A stretch of 64,000 bases of DNA from Prevotella sp. E13-17. GTDB taxonomy: Bacteria > Bacteroidota > Bacteroidia > Bacteroidales > Bacteroidaceae. A model generated the notes under the pieces. The model was not told the DNA's origin. It saw only the letters and a list, made by a program, of their open reading frames with translations, and did not search any database. How positions within the stretch are numbered: position 1 is the first letter of the stretch; each line of letters opens with the position of its first letter. A program made the translations under genes and the position numbers. The stretch is from positions 2,480,001 through 2,544,000 of the forward strand of contig NZ_CP091787.1 in NCBI RefSeq assembly GCF_022024035.1, in the 5' to 3' direction. This document shows, piece after piece, positions 1 through 8,235 of this stretch.

Positions 1-187
1 CGACCTTAATACGATCATCTTTCTTTGCCCACGCATCACACATCTCTGGCACTCGGTCGGGACTTTCGTCATCAACAAGAATTATCTCAATGTCCCGTAA
101 GGTTTGGTTTACGAGACTGTTCACGCAACGATCAAGATATTGCTCGACTCCCCAACATGGGACAATTATTGAAACTTTTGGTCGCAT
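1..187 (-). CDS. Glycosyltransferase family 2 (partial, N-terminal part)
   Basis: Only the first 62 codons are inside the window; the gene continues past base 1. The reading begins MRPKVSIIVPCWGVEQYL and shows the GT-A opening of family 2 glycosyltransferases: a beta-strand ending in a Pro-Cys turn, the SLVNQTLRDIEIILVDD stretch with the nucleotide-binding Asp pair, then ESPDRVPEMCD. The ATG lies 14 bases after the stop of the upstream acyltransferase gene, so it is the last gene visible in the minus-strand polysaccharide operon. It should transfer a sugar from a nucleotide donor at the inner face of the membrane; donor and acceptor cannot be read from this part. Confidence 0.85.
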   Translation of the reverse strand, partial: MRPKVSIIVPCWGVEQYLDRCVNSLVNQTLRDIEIILVDDESPDRVPEMCDAWAKKDDRIKV

Positions 188-201
188 ATTCTCTGCTTTC
201 T

Positions 202-1227
202 TTATTTGGCACTTTGTTTTTTGCTATTATTGCTTATTAGTTTTGTCATGACAATATGTATCACATAAGCTAAACACAAAGAAAAGACAAATCCACTCAT
301 TTTTTGTAAAAAAGCCGGCATATTAAAGGCATAATTGGATACTGTCACTAAGAAACGAAGAATAAACTCATGTATCAAATAAAATTCCAAGCTAATCTTT
401 CCTACAAAAGAAAGGACTATATTGATAGGATGTTGTGATATTATTGGCGCTAAAGCCAATAATATGAATGGGAAGGTTGCATAGAGTAAAGTTGTTTCTA
501 AAACAGGTATTTGAATCATTCCCAAATGCATTACCTGTCTTAAACAATAATAGAGCAATGCTCCACCTCCAATCAATACCACAATGAAACCATTAACACG
601 ATAATCTGATTTCACCCAATAATATGCCAACGCACCATATAAAAATATACCTACAAAACTCAAAAAATAAGCATACTCTCCAAATGTTTTTTCCGGGTAA
701 AAAGACAACAACAACGGTACAATAGCAATTGAAATCGCTGCCCACCTCCATTGAGAGTATATCTTATAAACAAAGGGAAAGAGCAGGTATAGGACCGTTA
801 TCGCGGGAATATACCAGAGATAATACAAACCACCTTTCATCCAATAGCCTATCGTTGTATATGACTGTACCGCCTCCCATACTGTATGAGGATAGCGGTA
901 ATAGTCCGATGGCATTAATCCGACGCTGGTTAATATGGCCACGAATAAATATACACAAGTCATTATAAGCCAATATGTCGGAAAAATCCGAAATATCCTT
1001 CGTTTATAAAAGGCCATTATATTCCCATTTTTCTCCATAGAATAACTAAGACCTATTGCTGATAGGAATATAAAGACTGCCACTCCCATGTATCCTCGTG
1101 ATGTTATAGTTGTTATACAATCTGGAGCCCAGTCGTCACCACAATGAAAGAAAAACACAGAAATCATCACAACACCCATAAGAGCATCACGATAGGTAGA
1201 AAATGACTTAAATGATATTTTATACAT
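202..1227 (-). CDS. Acyltransferase 3 family membrane protein
   Basis: A 341-residue multi-pass protein of the acyltransferase-3 (OafA/WecH-like) family. The N-terminus has the family pattern: an Arg followed by a hydrophobic helix ending in FFFHCGDDW, where the His is the presumed catalytic residue, then a helix with FIFLSAIGLSYS. About ten hydrophobic helices follow, and the length matches single-domain members. These enzymes move acetyl or another acyl group across the membrane onto a sugar. It sits between the EpsG-like polymerase and the next GT2 gene, which suggests O-acylation of this locus's polysaccharide. A second intact member (10702-11727) and a truncated one (8034-8231) lie in the same operon. 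Confidence 0.85.
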   Translation of the reverse strand: MYKISFKSFSTYRDALMGVVMISVFFFHCGDDWAPDCITTITSRGYMGVAVFIFLSAIGLSYSMEKNGNIMAFYKRRIFRIFPTYWLIMTCVYLFVAILTSVGLMPSDYYRYPHTVWEAVQSYTTIGYWMKGGLYYLWYIPAITVLYLLFPFVYKIYSQWRWAAISIAIVPLLLSFYPEKTFGEYAYFLSFVGIFLYGALAYYWVKSDYRVNGFIVVLIGGGALLYYCLRQVMHLGMIQIPVLETTLLYATFPFILLALAPIISQHPINIVLSFVGKISLEFYLIHEFILRFLVTVSNYAFNMPAFLQKMSGFVFSLCLAYVIHIVMTKLISNNSKKQSAK

Positions 1228-1245
1228 CGATTTAGACTCTACTAT

Positions 1246-1359
1246 TTATTTTCTGCCAAAGAATATCTGACCACAATATGGTATCTGTTTAATTAAATGC
1301 GAGAGATAAATACTGGCATAGGATAAGTATGCATCAATATATTCTAAACGTTTTTTCAT
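1246..1359 (-). CDS. Possible 37-codon small ORF
   Basis: An ATG placed two bases after the stop of the EpsG-like gene opens 37 codons (MKKRLEYIDAYLSYASIY at the start, ending FFGRK) and stops 19 bases before the acyltransferase start. It fills almost all of the 134-base gap, on the operon strand. The product is basic and amphipathic, without an obvious signal peptide or a domain I recognise. It could be a real small operon gene or the tail of a deleted gene; no ribosome binding site supports it. Confidence 0.3.
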   Translation of the reverse strand: MKKRLEYIDAYLSYASIYLSHLIKQIPYCGQIFFGRK

Positions 1360-1361
1360 GT

Positions 1362-2549
1362 TTACTGAATTGCTTGCTGAAATAATTTGCCCCAATTATC
1401 TAGATTATGAAATAAGAATAGTTTATAGGTAACAGATTCTATTGGATTGTCCATATTCTTCATTATATTCCAAGCAGTAGAGAGCCAAATTACACCTACA
1501 TACCCCCAAAACTTTGTTCTTAATTTATTACAATAAAAATAATACAACAACAAGGAGCTAATTATTAACTGAAATGGCTGAAAATATAAGAATGGCCGGA
1601 TAAACATAAATTGCACATTACAAACTAAGAAATATCCACATGAATAGATATAAGAGAAGAACCACCATAAGTCAAAATAAGGCACTTTGTCTTTATATTC
1701 CCGTTTTAATTCAGGTCCAAACCAAATGGAAGCCATTGCTATCAGGAAATAGGATAATTGCATCGGGCCAAAACTTCTTTCTGACATCTCACCTTCCACA
1801 ATAGTTTGCTGAATAACATTTCCTACATAATCATAAGTACCAAGATTTTCAACTAAAAAGGAAAATAATCCCAAAATATTCTGAAACTGAGGAGTTATAC
1901 CCAAAACAAAGCATACAATAAAGATGCTTGTAGTCAAAATTTTCTTGTCGGATATTGAGATTTTATCTGGTCTTATATAAGCAAACACATACATGACGTA
2001 CATCATTTGGGCCGAATGATGAATCTGTGAAGCAGCAAAAATGCAAAGAATATATGGAATCAACTTCTTATTTAGTATAAACTGAATTGAATACACAAAT
2101 ATACTTGCAGCCATCATCTGTCGGACTGCATTACACCAGTCTAGGAAGTGGCTCGCTCCAAATAAAACAATCGGGAGGAAAAGGAGGATATATCGGTATT
2201 TACTAGTCAGTTTCGTAACAAAATAGATTTGAACAAAACCTGTTATAGCCATACCGATGGTGTAGTGTAGATGTAATCCGTGAACGCTCAAGACTAGTAA
2301 ATCCCATAAATGTTCAACACTATTTTCACGTATTCTACCCTTATCGAAGTCTATCATGTAGCCAACGCTGTCATCACCCACATTCCATCGGATGCCACAT
2401 ATCAATGCGAAGAATAGCCAAAACTTCCAAAGATTGTGATCCGGTATATCAACGACTCCTGTCCTCTGCGAATATGCATAGGATTTCTCGGCATAGCCGC
2501 ACATCACATATGCAAAAAACACATATATTAATATCTCAAATATAAACAT
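1362..2549 (-). CDS. EpsG-family polysaccharide polymerase (Wzy-like)
   Basis: A 395-residue polytopic protein with about ten to twelve hydrophobic helices. After the first two helices comes GIRWNVGDDSVGYMIDF, which resembles the G-x-R-x-x-x-G-x-D-x-x-x-Y signature at the start of EpsG family members, and a later periplasmic stretch carries SHFLDWCNAVRQMMA, the NxxRQ-type motif of the same family. EpsG proteins are thought to polymerise exopolysaccharide repeat units in the Wzx/Wzy pathway. The gene starts 8 bases after the hexapeptide acetyltransferase gene. With the Wzx flippase at 8236-9747 it gives region 1 its own flippase/polymerase pair. Confidence 0.75.
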   Translation of the reverse strand: MFIFEILIYVFFAYVMCGYAEKSYAYSQRTGVVDIPDHNLWKFWLFFALICGIRWNVGDDSVGYMIDFDKGRIRENSVEHLWDLLVLSVHGLHLHYTIGMAITGFVQIYFVTKLTSKYRYILLFLPIVLFGASHFLDWCNAVRQMMAASIFVYSIQFILNKKLIPYILCIFAASQIHHSAQMMYVMYVFAYIRPDKISISDKKILTTSIFIVCFVLGITPQFQNILGLFSFLVENLGTYDYVGNVIQQTIVEGEMSERSFGPMQLSYFLIAMASIWFGPELKREYKDKVPYFDLWWFFSYIYSCGYFLVCNVQFMFIRPFLYFQPFQLIISSLLLYYFYCNKLRTKFWGYVGVIWLSTAWNIMKNMDNPIESVTYKLFLFHNLDNWGKLFQQAIQ

Positions 2550-2557
2550 AATACTAA

Positions 2558-3262
2558 TTATTTAATTCCCGCAGCATCAAGAAATGCCTCGAAACTGTTG
2601 TATTTTGCTTTATGCGAACTTACAAAATTCTGATATGCCGGTCCTAATTGCTTGCAGATAGGAATTTCTGGATATTTTCCCACATCATCTCCACTAACAA
2701 ATAAAGGGAATTCCTCCCAGAAGTCTGTAGGCACAGGTCTACGGCAGAATCTCTCCTGAATGCTTCGTGCATAATCAAGAGCTTCTTCCTCACATACCAT
2801 CAATCGCTTCTGGTAATACTCTTCAAGTGACATAACAACCTTTGCCGGGCTGCCTACCGCAATTGAATTCGCCGGGATATCTTTTGTCACAGTACTGTTG
2901 GCGCCTATAAAACAATTATCACCTATAGTCACACCTTTCAGAACCATCACATGGCGGCCAAAGGCGACATTATTGCCGATGCGGATTCGTCCACTGCTAT
3001 TGACGAAATCCCGATTAGTGCGCAAGAAGACATGAGTCACCCAATCGTGAGAATGAAGCTCTACAAAACTGTTAAAGAAGCAATCCTTACCTATGGTTAT
3101 CAGTGAAGGGCGAGTATCATCAATTTCTATATGAAGAGGATCCTGTATATATGTTCCTTCACCAATTGCAATTCCTTTACTCCGCAAGTAATCTATGTAG
3201 CTTGCAGAAGATCTTCTAACATAATAATATCGTAACTTTGCTATAATTCTTTTTATAATCAT
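2558..3262 (-). CDS. Left-handed beta-helix (hexapeptide) acyltransferase
   Basis: A 234-residue protein with hexapeptide repeats from about residue 30 to 160 (IAIGEGTYIQDP, IRIGNNVAFGRHVMV, VTIGDNCFIGANSTVTK, then SIAVGSPAKVV), the mark of LbH acetyl- or acyltransferases such as those of the CysE/WbbJ group. The C-terminal 70 residues are a helical extension. Such enzymes transfer an acyl group from a CoA or ACP donor to sugar hydroxyls or amines. Its ATG overlaps the stop of the preceding GT4-like gene (ATGA), so the two are translationally coupled. It probably decorates a precursor sugar of the polysaccharide. Confidence 0.8.
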   Translation of the reverse strand: MIIKRIIAKLRYYYVRRSSASYIDYLRSKGIAIGEGTYIQDPLHIEIDDTRPSLITIGKDCFFNSFVELHSHDWVTHVFLRTNRDFVNSSGRIRIGNNVAFGRHVMVLKGVTIGDNCFIGANSTVTKDIPANSIAVGSPAKVVMSLEEYYQKRLMVCEEEALDYARSIQERFCRRPVPTDFWEEFPLFVSGDDVGKYPEIPICKQLGPAYQNFVSSHKAKYNSFEAFLDAAGIK

Positions 3263-4254
3263 AGATTCATTACCTTTTTCATTCTTAAATATGCGTTTTG
3301 CATTGAATATTCATTATATAAAACATTCTTGTCTTTAGGTCGTTCGATGTCTGTATGTCTTATTCTTTCAATTGCATTAACCCAATCGTCCACACTCGTT
3401 ACGATATCAAATTTGCGCATACGATCTGTTGTATGATATGGATTCCTGGTTATAATTAATGGTTTCCGTAAGCCCTCAGCATCTGCGATTGTAGAGAGTC
3501 CGACACAATAATCCAATCTATCCTGTCGCAATGGGCATACAAGCGCTCTGGCCTGAGCCATAGCTTCAAGCATCATAGGAAAAACATTGCTGGAGTTTTC
3601 TGTTAGAACCACCTCAATATTTGGTATATCTTTACATTTGGTCTCTAGGTTGGTGTAATCACTGCCAGCATGAGACTTTGCGGTCATAATCTTCAGGGGG
3701 GCACCTGTTTTTCGGAATGCCTCTATCAAGATGTCAAAATCACGATTCTCTTTACCTGTAGATACGAAATATCCATTGTCGGAAGTTTTAACCTTATCAT
3801 AAAAAACTCTATCTGCGCCCCAGCCAGGGACTGAACATTTATCAGCCCCAAGAAACCCCCGCTCTATAGTTTCGTTCATGCTCCTATCCGATAAGAAAAA
3901 CACGTGTTTCAATATTGGCAGAAGTATTTTATATAGGCGAATTTTCCACCCCTCATCTAATTTCGGAGCGTGATGTAGGTACGCGAAAACCGGTACGTGA
4001 ATAATATGCAACCATACTAAAAGAAGTAGCAGAACATGATTCCTGATATTCAAATTTGGCAGATAGATAATATCCGGATGGTATTTTAACACGAGAGATA
4101 AGTCGTAAGTGGTTCGTCTCTCCTCTTTACACCAAATTACATCGTGTCCGTCTTTCTCCATCTCAACTGCACCATAAAACCAGTGAGAAGGAATTAAGCC
4201 TTTTAAATATTGTTCATGAACCTCTGGCGATTCGTTGATATAGAGAATTTTCAT
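3259..4254 (-). CDS. Glycosyltransferase, GT4/GT1-like (GT-B fold)
   Basis: 331 residues. The N-terminal half is a Rossmann-like domain (MKILYINESPEVHEQYLKG, then HDVIWCKEE, IIYLPNLNIRNHV). The C-terminal half has YFVSTGKENRDFDILIEAF, a typical opening of the second GT-B domain, and VFPMMLEAMAQARALVCPL, which corresponds to the E-x7-E donor-site region of GT4 enzymes. The gene overlaps both neighbours by 4 bases (ATGA), placing it firmly in the operon. Donor sugar unknown. It is divergent from standard GT4 members, so the family call is less sure than the general function. Confidence 0.7.
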   Translation of the reverse strand: MKILYINESPEVHEQYLKGLIPSHWFYGAVEMEKDGHDVIWCKEERRTTYDLSLVLKYHPDIIYLPNLNIRNHVLLLLLVWLHIIHVPVFAYLHHAPKLDEGWKIRLYKILLPILKHVFFLSDRSMNETIERGFLGADKCSVPGWGADRVFYDKVKTSDNGYFVSTGKENRDFDILIEAFRKTGAPLKIMTAKSHAGSDYTNLETKCKDIPNIEVVLTENSSNVFPMMLEAMAQARALVCPLRQDRLDYCVGLSTIADAEGLRKPLIITRNPYHTTDRMRKFDIVTSVDDWVNAIERIRHTDIERPKDKNVLYNEYSMQNAYLRMKKVMNL

Positions 4255-4997
4255 CTAATAAATTCAATTATTCTTTTAATTACTCTACCAATGGGATTTG
4301 TGCGATAGAAATAGCCACGTTTCATCTTGCGTATATCTGCCTTAGACATCCACGTTGCGGAATAATGGTGAATGGTGTAAGTATTGTCTGTACATTCAAT
4401 TTTGTTATATTGAAATCCTTCTTGCGGGCAAAAATAATCCCAAGGATAGATGGTAATACCATCCACTTCTGTTGGCTGATTAATATGTGCGGGCATACCA
4501 TGTTTCCGGAGAATATCTGTGACAATTGGCACGATTGGTATCTGTTCCATGTGCCCATCGGGAAAGATGTAATGGGTATTTTCATAGAAAGACATCACTT
4601 CTTTGAGGATTAGATTGTGAGGTTCTACAGCAAAACCCAAACCTACCGCAACCTGATCATTTGCGTTTGGCGTCGAAGTATGTTTCTCCACTCCCATCCA
4701 TGGACCTTCTGCCATGAGGTCATCCATATTGCGAATCACCTCGACATCGGTGTCGAAATACACACCTCCGTTCTCGTAAAGTATCTTCAGACGTGCATAG
4801 TCACTAACATAGGCGAATTTCTTAACCTTATATGCCTCTTGAATGAAAGGAATGCAATTAACATCAAAGTTAGTCTCGTTCCATTCTTTAATTTCATAGT
4901 CTGGAAGGAATTTTCTCCATGTTTCAATATATGCTTGATATTCTGGCGGAATCGGATTCCCACCAAACCAACAGTAGTGTATGATTCTGGGTATCAT
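4251..4997 (-). CDS. GT32-family glycosyltransferase (capsular polysaccharide synthesis)
   Basis: A 248-residue protein with the GT32/OCH1-like layout. It begins MIPRIIHYCWFGGNPIP, continues with KEWNETNFD and KKFAYVSDYARLKILYENGG, and has the catalytic metal-binding VYFDTDVEV (the DxD motif) near residue 88. Enzymes of this group add hexose or hexosamine residues to polysaccharide or glycolipid acceptors. It overlaps the neighbouring genes by 4 bases on each side. The length is normal for bacterial members. Confidence 0.88.
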   Translation of the reverse strand: MIPRIIHYCWFGGNPIPPEYQAYIETWRKFLPDYEIKEWNETNFDVNCIPFIQEAYKVKKFAYVSDYARLKILYENGGVYFDTDVEVIRNMDDLMAEGPWMGVEKHTSTPNANDQVAVGLGFAVEPHNLILKEVMSFYENTHYIFPDGHMEQIPIVPIVTDILRKHGMPAHINQPTEVDGITIYPWDYFCPQEGFQYNKIECTDNTYTIHHYSATWMSKADIRKMKRGYFYRTNPIGRVIKRIIEFIR

Positions 4998-5947
4998 ATC
5001 AATGTATGTATTATCTTGTTAATGATTTTCTGTCCTATTAATTTGTGATACTCCTTTGCATCAGTCGCAACTATCCACTGATCTTTGAATTGGACAGCAT
5101 TAAATTGATGACCTCCGTTAATATAAAACCTATCATCGGTTGGTATAATATTCTCTTTAACCAACAGTTCTTTATATCCTGTCGGTGAAATTTCGGTTAT
5201 TTCGCTTACATGCACATTATCTCCATAACGGACGACACAATCTTGAGAGAATCGAAGCAACTTACCATTTAATTCTAACAAGCAACCCGCATTGCGCCCT
5301 AATTTTTGCGAATGCTGAATAGGAGAAGAAGGGTGAGGGCGGTATTCACCCATTATACTGTTGGAGATGTAAAGTTCCAATGTATTAATACCATCTTCAT
5401 ACTGTACTTGGGTAAAGAGATAATATATTCCACCCTTCTTATAGATGCAGTTGTCTGCATAGTGCATAACAAAACTCTTGTCAAAAGGTTCTTTCATCAA
5501 AACCTTAACAAGTTCAAATCTTGTAAGGTCAGCATCTGTAGCTTCATATAGCCGGATTTCGTGACCTGCTCCAGTCTCCGGAATCATATATATGCGACCA
5601 TCTTCTTCAAATACCCATGGAAATGACAAATGATATGGTTCTTTGAGTACTGTTACCGGCTTCGACCAATGCTTTAGGTCTTTTGTACAAACCATATTCA
5701 ACACTCCTGGGTCTTGCCATAGCTTATGCTCATAAAACAGGTACAGAGTCTCTCCCTTAACGAACAGAAAGGGATCTGCCTCTATTAATGTAGGATTAGG
5801 GACACAATAAGGCGAAAGACAGTCTATCTTATAAATCGGACGTCCTTTTTTAAGGTTGAAGATGTCATCTGAATCTCTAAAAGACAGAAGCTGAATCTTG
5901 AAACATTCAAACTGAAACATATTAGCCAATACTTTCTTTTGGTGCAT
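4994..5947 (-). CDS. Five-bladed beta-propeller protein, GINT1 N-domain-like
   Basis: 317 residues with repeated propeller-blade signatures: LIEADPFLFVKGETLYLFYEH, HWSKPVTVLKEPYHLSFPWVF followed by EEDGRIYMIPET, and GGIYYLFTQVQ. This resembles the glycosyl-hydrolase-43/32-like domain found at the N-terminus of plant glucosamine inositolphosphorylceramide transferase and in many bacterial polysaccharide loci, where its reaction is not known. No transferase domain follows. The start overlaps the end of the ATP-grasp gene by 26 bases; an alternative ATG near 5920 would remove the overlap. The tight coupling to that gene suggests a joint role. The fold call is firmer than any function. Confidence 0.65.
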   Translation of the reverse strand: MHQKKVLANMFQFECFKIQLLSFRDSDDIFNLKKGRPIYKIDCLSPYCVPNPTLIEADPFLFVKGETLYLFYEHKLWQDPGVLNMVCTKDLKHWSKPVTVLKEPYHLSFPWVFEEDGRIYMIPETGAGHEIRLYEATDADLTRFELVKVLMKEPFDKSFVMHYADNCIYKKGGIYYLFTQVQYEDGINTLELYISNSIMGEYRPHPSSPIQHSQKLGRNAGCLLELNGKLLRFSQDCVVRYGDNVHVSEITEISPTGYKELLVKENIIPTDDRFYINGGHQFNAVQFKDQWIVATDAKEYHKLIGQKIINKIIHTLI

Positions 5948-7103
5948 GCATGATTCCCAAACGAATCAGATTCTTTTTAACAGCAAGTTGCTTGAACGCG
6001 AACCAAACGAACTTAATCCAAAAGTAAGGACTATCGCCTTTATAATAGTTTGTAAAACTATTTGCCCTGAGCAAGTCTCGTACAAGTGTAAAGAAAGGAA
6101 CCTCACCATAAGCACATTGCAGCACATAGAACATTTCAGGGCAATAGCAAACAGGTTTAAATGTACTATTTTGTATTTCAGATATATAATCACCACCTGT
6201 CGCCCAAAGGTACCATATGTAAGGAATATTATAGCCGGAATCTATAACACATATTGCATTACCGTCATTCCGGAAATTCATTTCAAGAAAATAATCCCTT
6301 CCATCAACTCCTCGTAAAAATTCAACACTAAAATGGCCAGAATATCCCGTTGCTTTAATGAAAGCCTTAGCTTTTTCTAACGTGTCAGCGAATGTCTCGT
6401 CATTTGCTATATAATTAAAGAAATAAGTGTTCTGAATACCGTTCGGCCTATCTATATGCGAATGACCCGGAATAACGATTGTTTCACCTCCATTTAAAGA
6501 AACACCTATAAACTGGAATTCTAATTCTTTCTTGATAAACTTTTCTATCTGTATTAAAGGACATAAATTAGGAGTAGATAAAAAATTTTCAAGTTCGTCT
6601 CTATTCTGACATATAGTTGTATCAGATTTATCGCCCTCAATGCTCGAGATAGCCTTGGTAATACAAGGGAATTCAATGTTATCAGGTAAAGCCTCACCAA
6701 CTTTATGAACAAAATGCTGTGGTACATTCATCCCCAAAGATGTGGCCAAACTGCTCATTTTTTCCTTATTCATCCACTCGTGCAAAGTACCCGATGCATT
6801 AAAAAAAGCATAAGTGTCCTTCAAGCGATCGTAATTTCTATCAATGATAGCACTTACTGCATCACCTGCTGCATAAAGCACGACTTTGTCTTTATAAGAA
6901 GAAGACGTCTCAAGAAGATGGGCCAACATTTTCTGCTCATCTTCAAAGATAACCGTCTTTTTTATATACTTGCTCCTGACAGAACCTGCAGATCCTGTTT
7001 TGGTTATTATATAAGCATCAGGACATATTCCTTTAATGCCTAATCCACGTATAATGCCTAACGTGTTGTGGTGAATGCCACCGATAACAATTGTCTTGTA
7101 CAT
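5922..7103 (-). CDS. ATP-grasp domain ligase in polysaccharide locus
   Basis: 393 residues. An N-terminal Rossmann-like domain starts YKTIVIGGIHHNTLGIIRGL. A central ATP-grasp fold has EFPCITKAISSIEGDKSDTT (the lysine-bearing strand), PLIQIEKFIKKELEFQFIG and the metal-binding end FLEMNFRNDGNAICVIDSGY (the acidic E-x-N pattern). The C-terminal 100 residues are a helical tail. ATP-grasp enzymes activate a carboxylate as acyl-phosphate and join it to an amine or other nucleophile, so this one may amidate a uronic acid or attach an amino acid to the glycan; that is inference. It lies one base from the GT2 gene and overlaps the propeller gene. Confidence 0.75.
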   Translation of the reverse strand: MYKTIVIGGIHHNTLGIIRGLGIKGICPDAYIITKTGSAGSVRSKYIKKTVIFEDEQKMLAHLLETSSSYKDKVVLYAAGDAVSAIIDRNYDRLKDTYAFFNASGTLHEWMNKEKMSSLATSLGMNVPQHFVHKVGEALPDNIEFPCITKAISSIEGDKSDTTICQNRDELENFLSTPNLCPLIQIEKFIKKELEFQFIGVSLNGGETIVIPGHSHIDRPNGIQNTYFFNYIANDETFADTLEKAKAFIKATGYSGHFSVEFLRGVDGRDYFLEMNFRNDGNAICVIDSGYNIPYIWYLWATGGDYISEIQNSTFKPVCYCPEMFYVLQCAYGEVPFFTLVRDLLRANSFTNYYKGDSPYFWIKFVWFAFKQLAVKKNLIRLGIMHAPKESIG

Positions 7104-7104
7104 T

Positions 7105-8037
7105 TTAGTATCGTATAAATTTATGTGCTAGGTTATATAGCCCCAGTTGAAGAAACACAAATCCTATTCTCCATCTTAGGCCTAAACGGGCATAGGCTAA
7201 TGAAGAAAATTGTTTGCTTGCTCTTTTTACTTCTTCTTCACTCAGAACATTATAAATGAAACCATCTAAAAAAGATTCAAAACGTTCTTTTTGTATTAAA
7301 TGTTTAAATTCTCTATCTGGTAGAATCTTCTCGATACTGTTTAAAAAAGCCTGCTGTTCCTCATATTGCTTGCGGGAATACCTGCGTGTGATTGAGTCCG
7401 GATTAGAGTAATAGTGATAAAAAGCTTCGGGAAGGTACGCTGTTTTTATATTATGGCAATACAAACTTATAATCACAAATCTATCCTCACAATAATTAAT
7501 TCCGAAAGGGAATTTAATGTTATATTCCATAAACCTATTCCTGCGAACGAGTTTATTACAACAACTGCCATGGAGACCACCAAAAAGGTTGTGTAACAAA
7601 AGGTCATGATCAAGAGATTTAGGCTCTTGTTTTATATAAACTTGCCTATCTCCACTATTCGTATAATAATCACAAATAACTATGTCTGCATCCTCTGCCT
7701 TGGCATTCGCATACAGTTCCTCTAACATCGTTGGTTCTACCCAATCGTCAGGGTCTGCATGGATGACATACTCGCCCTGTGAAGCATCAAGCCCCGTTTG
7801 ACGGGCTGCACTAACCCCCCCGTTCTGTTTGTGAATAACCCGGATGCGAGAGTCTTGCGACGCATATTGATCACATATTGTCCCAGAGGTGTCTGGCGAA
7901 CCATCATCCACAAGGATGAGTTCCCAATCCGTAAAGGTTTGGGCAATAATGCTATCTACACATCTACATATGTATTTCTCTACATTGTAAACCGGACTTA
8001 TTATACTTATCTTTGGATTACTCATTGCCAATATCAT
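7105..8037 (-). CDS. Glycosyltransferase family 2
   Basis: 310 residues with a classical GT2 GT-A domain in the first half: KISIISPVYNVEKYICRCVD, then FTDWELILVDDGSPD, GVSAARQTGLDASQGEYVIH, and ADPDDWVEP as the DxD-like metal site. It then has a C-terminal helical part typical of Bacteroidota cell-surface glycosyltransferases. The first ATG overlaps the stop of the truncated acyltransferase (ATGA); an ATG four codons later is an alternative. It transfers one sugar of the repeat unit; donor unknown. Confidence 0.88.
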   Translation of the reverse strand: MILAMSNPKISIISPVYNVEKYICRCVDSIIAQTFTDWELILVDDGSPDTSGTICDQYASQDSRIRVIHKQNGGVSAARQTGLDASQGEYVIHADPDDWVEPTMLEELYANAKAEDADIVICDYYTNSGDRQVYIKQEPKSLDHDLLLHNLFGGLHGSCCNKLVRRNRFMEYNIKFPFGINYCEDRFVIISLYCHNIKTAYLPEAFYHYYSNPDSITRRYSRKQYEEQQAFLNSIEKILPDREFKHLIQKERFESFLDGFIYNVLSEEEVKRASKQFSSLAYARLGLRWRIGFVFLQLGLYNLAHKFIRY

Positions 8038-8231
8038 AAAGATGAATGATTTGCACGCATAAGACCATATGCACTAAAGAAAAGGAAAAGCGATACGCAT
8101 TGTGCACCCAGATTCATCCAGCAGCTAAGCTCCAGCATCCCACTGTAATACATAAATGTGTGTCCATTCACTACTAACAATGCTGCCATGAACTTGGTGA
8201 TGTCTGTAATCGTTCGTTTATTTGACAACAT
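8034..8231 (-). pseudogene. Truncated acyltransferase 3 family gene
   Basis: A 65-codon reading frame starting 5 bases after the flippase stop. Its product (MLSNKRTITDITKFMAALLV, then NGHTFMYYS, NLGAQCVSLFLFFSAYG) is the first two helices of an acyltransferase-3 protein, including the conserved His, and then stops at RANHSSL. Intact members are about 340 residues, as in the two other copies of this operon, so some 80 percent is missing. The stop overlaps the next gene's ATG, so the remnant may still be translated and may serve translational coupling. Most likely the trace of a deletion during locus reshuffling. Confidence 0.7.
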
Positions 8232-8235
8232 TAGG

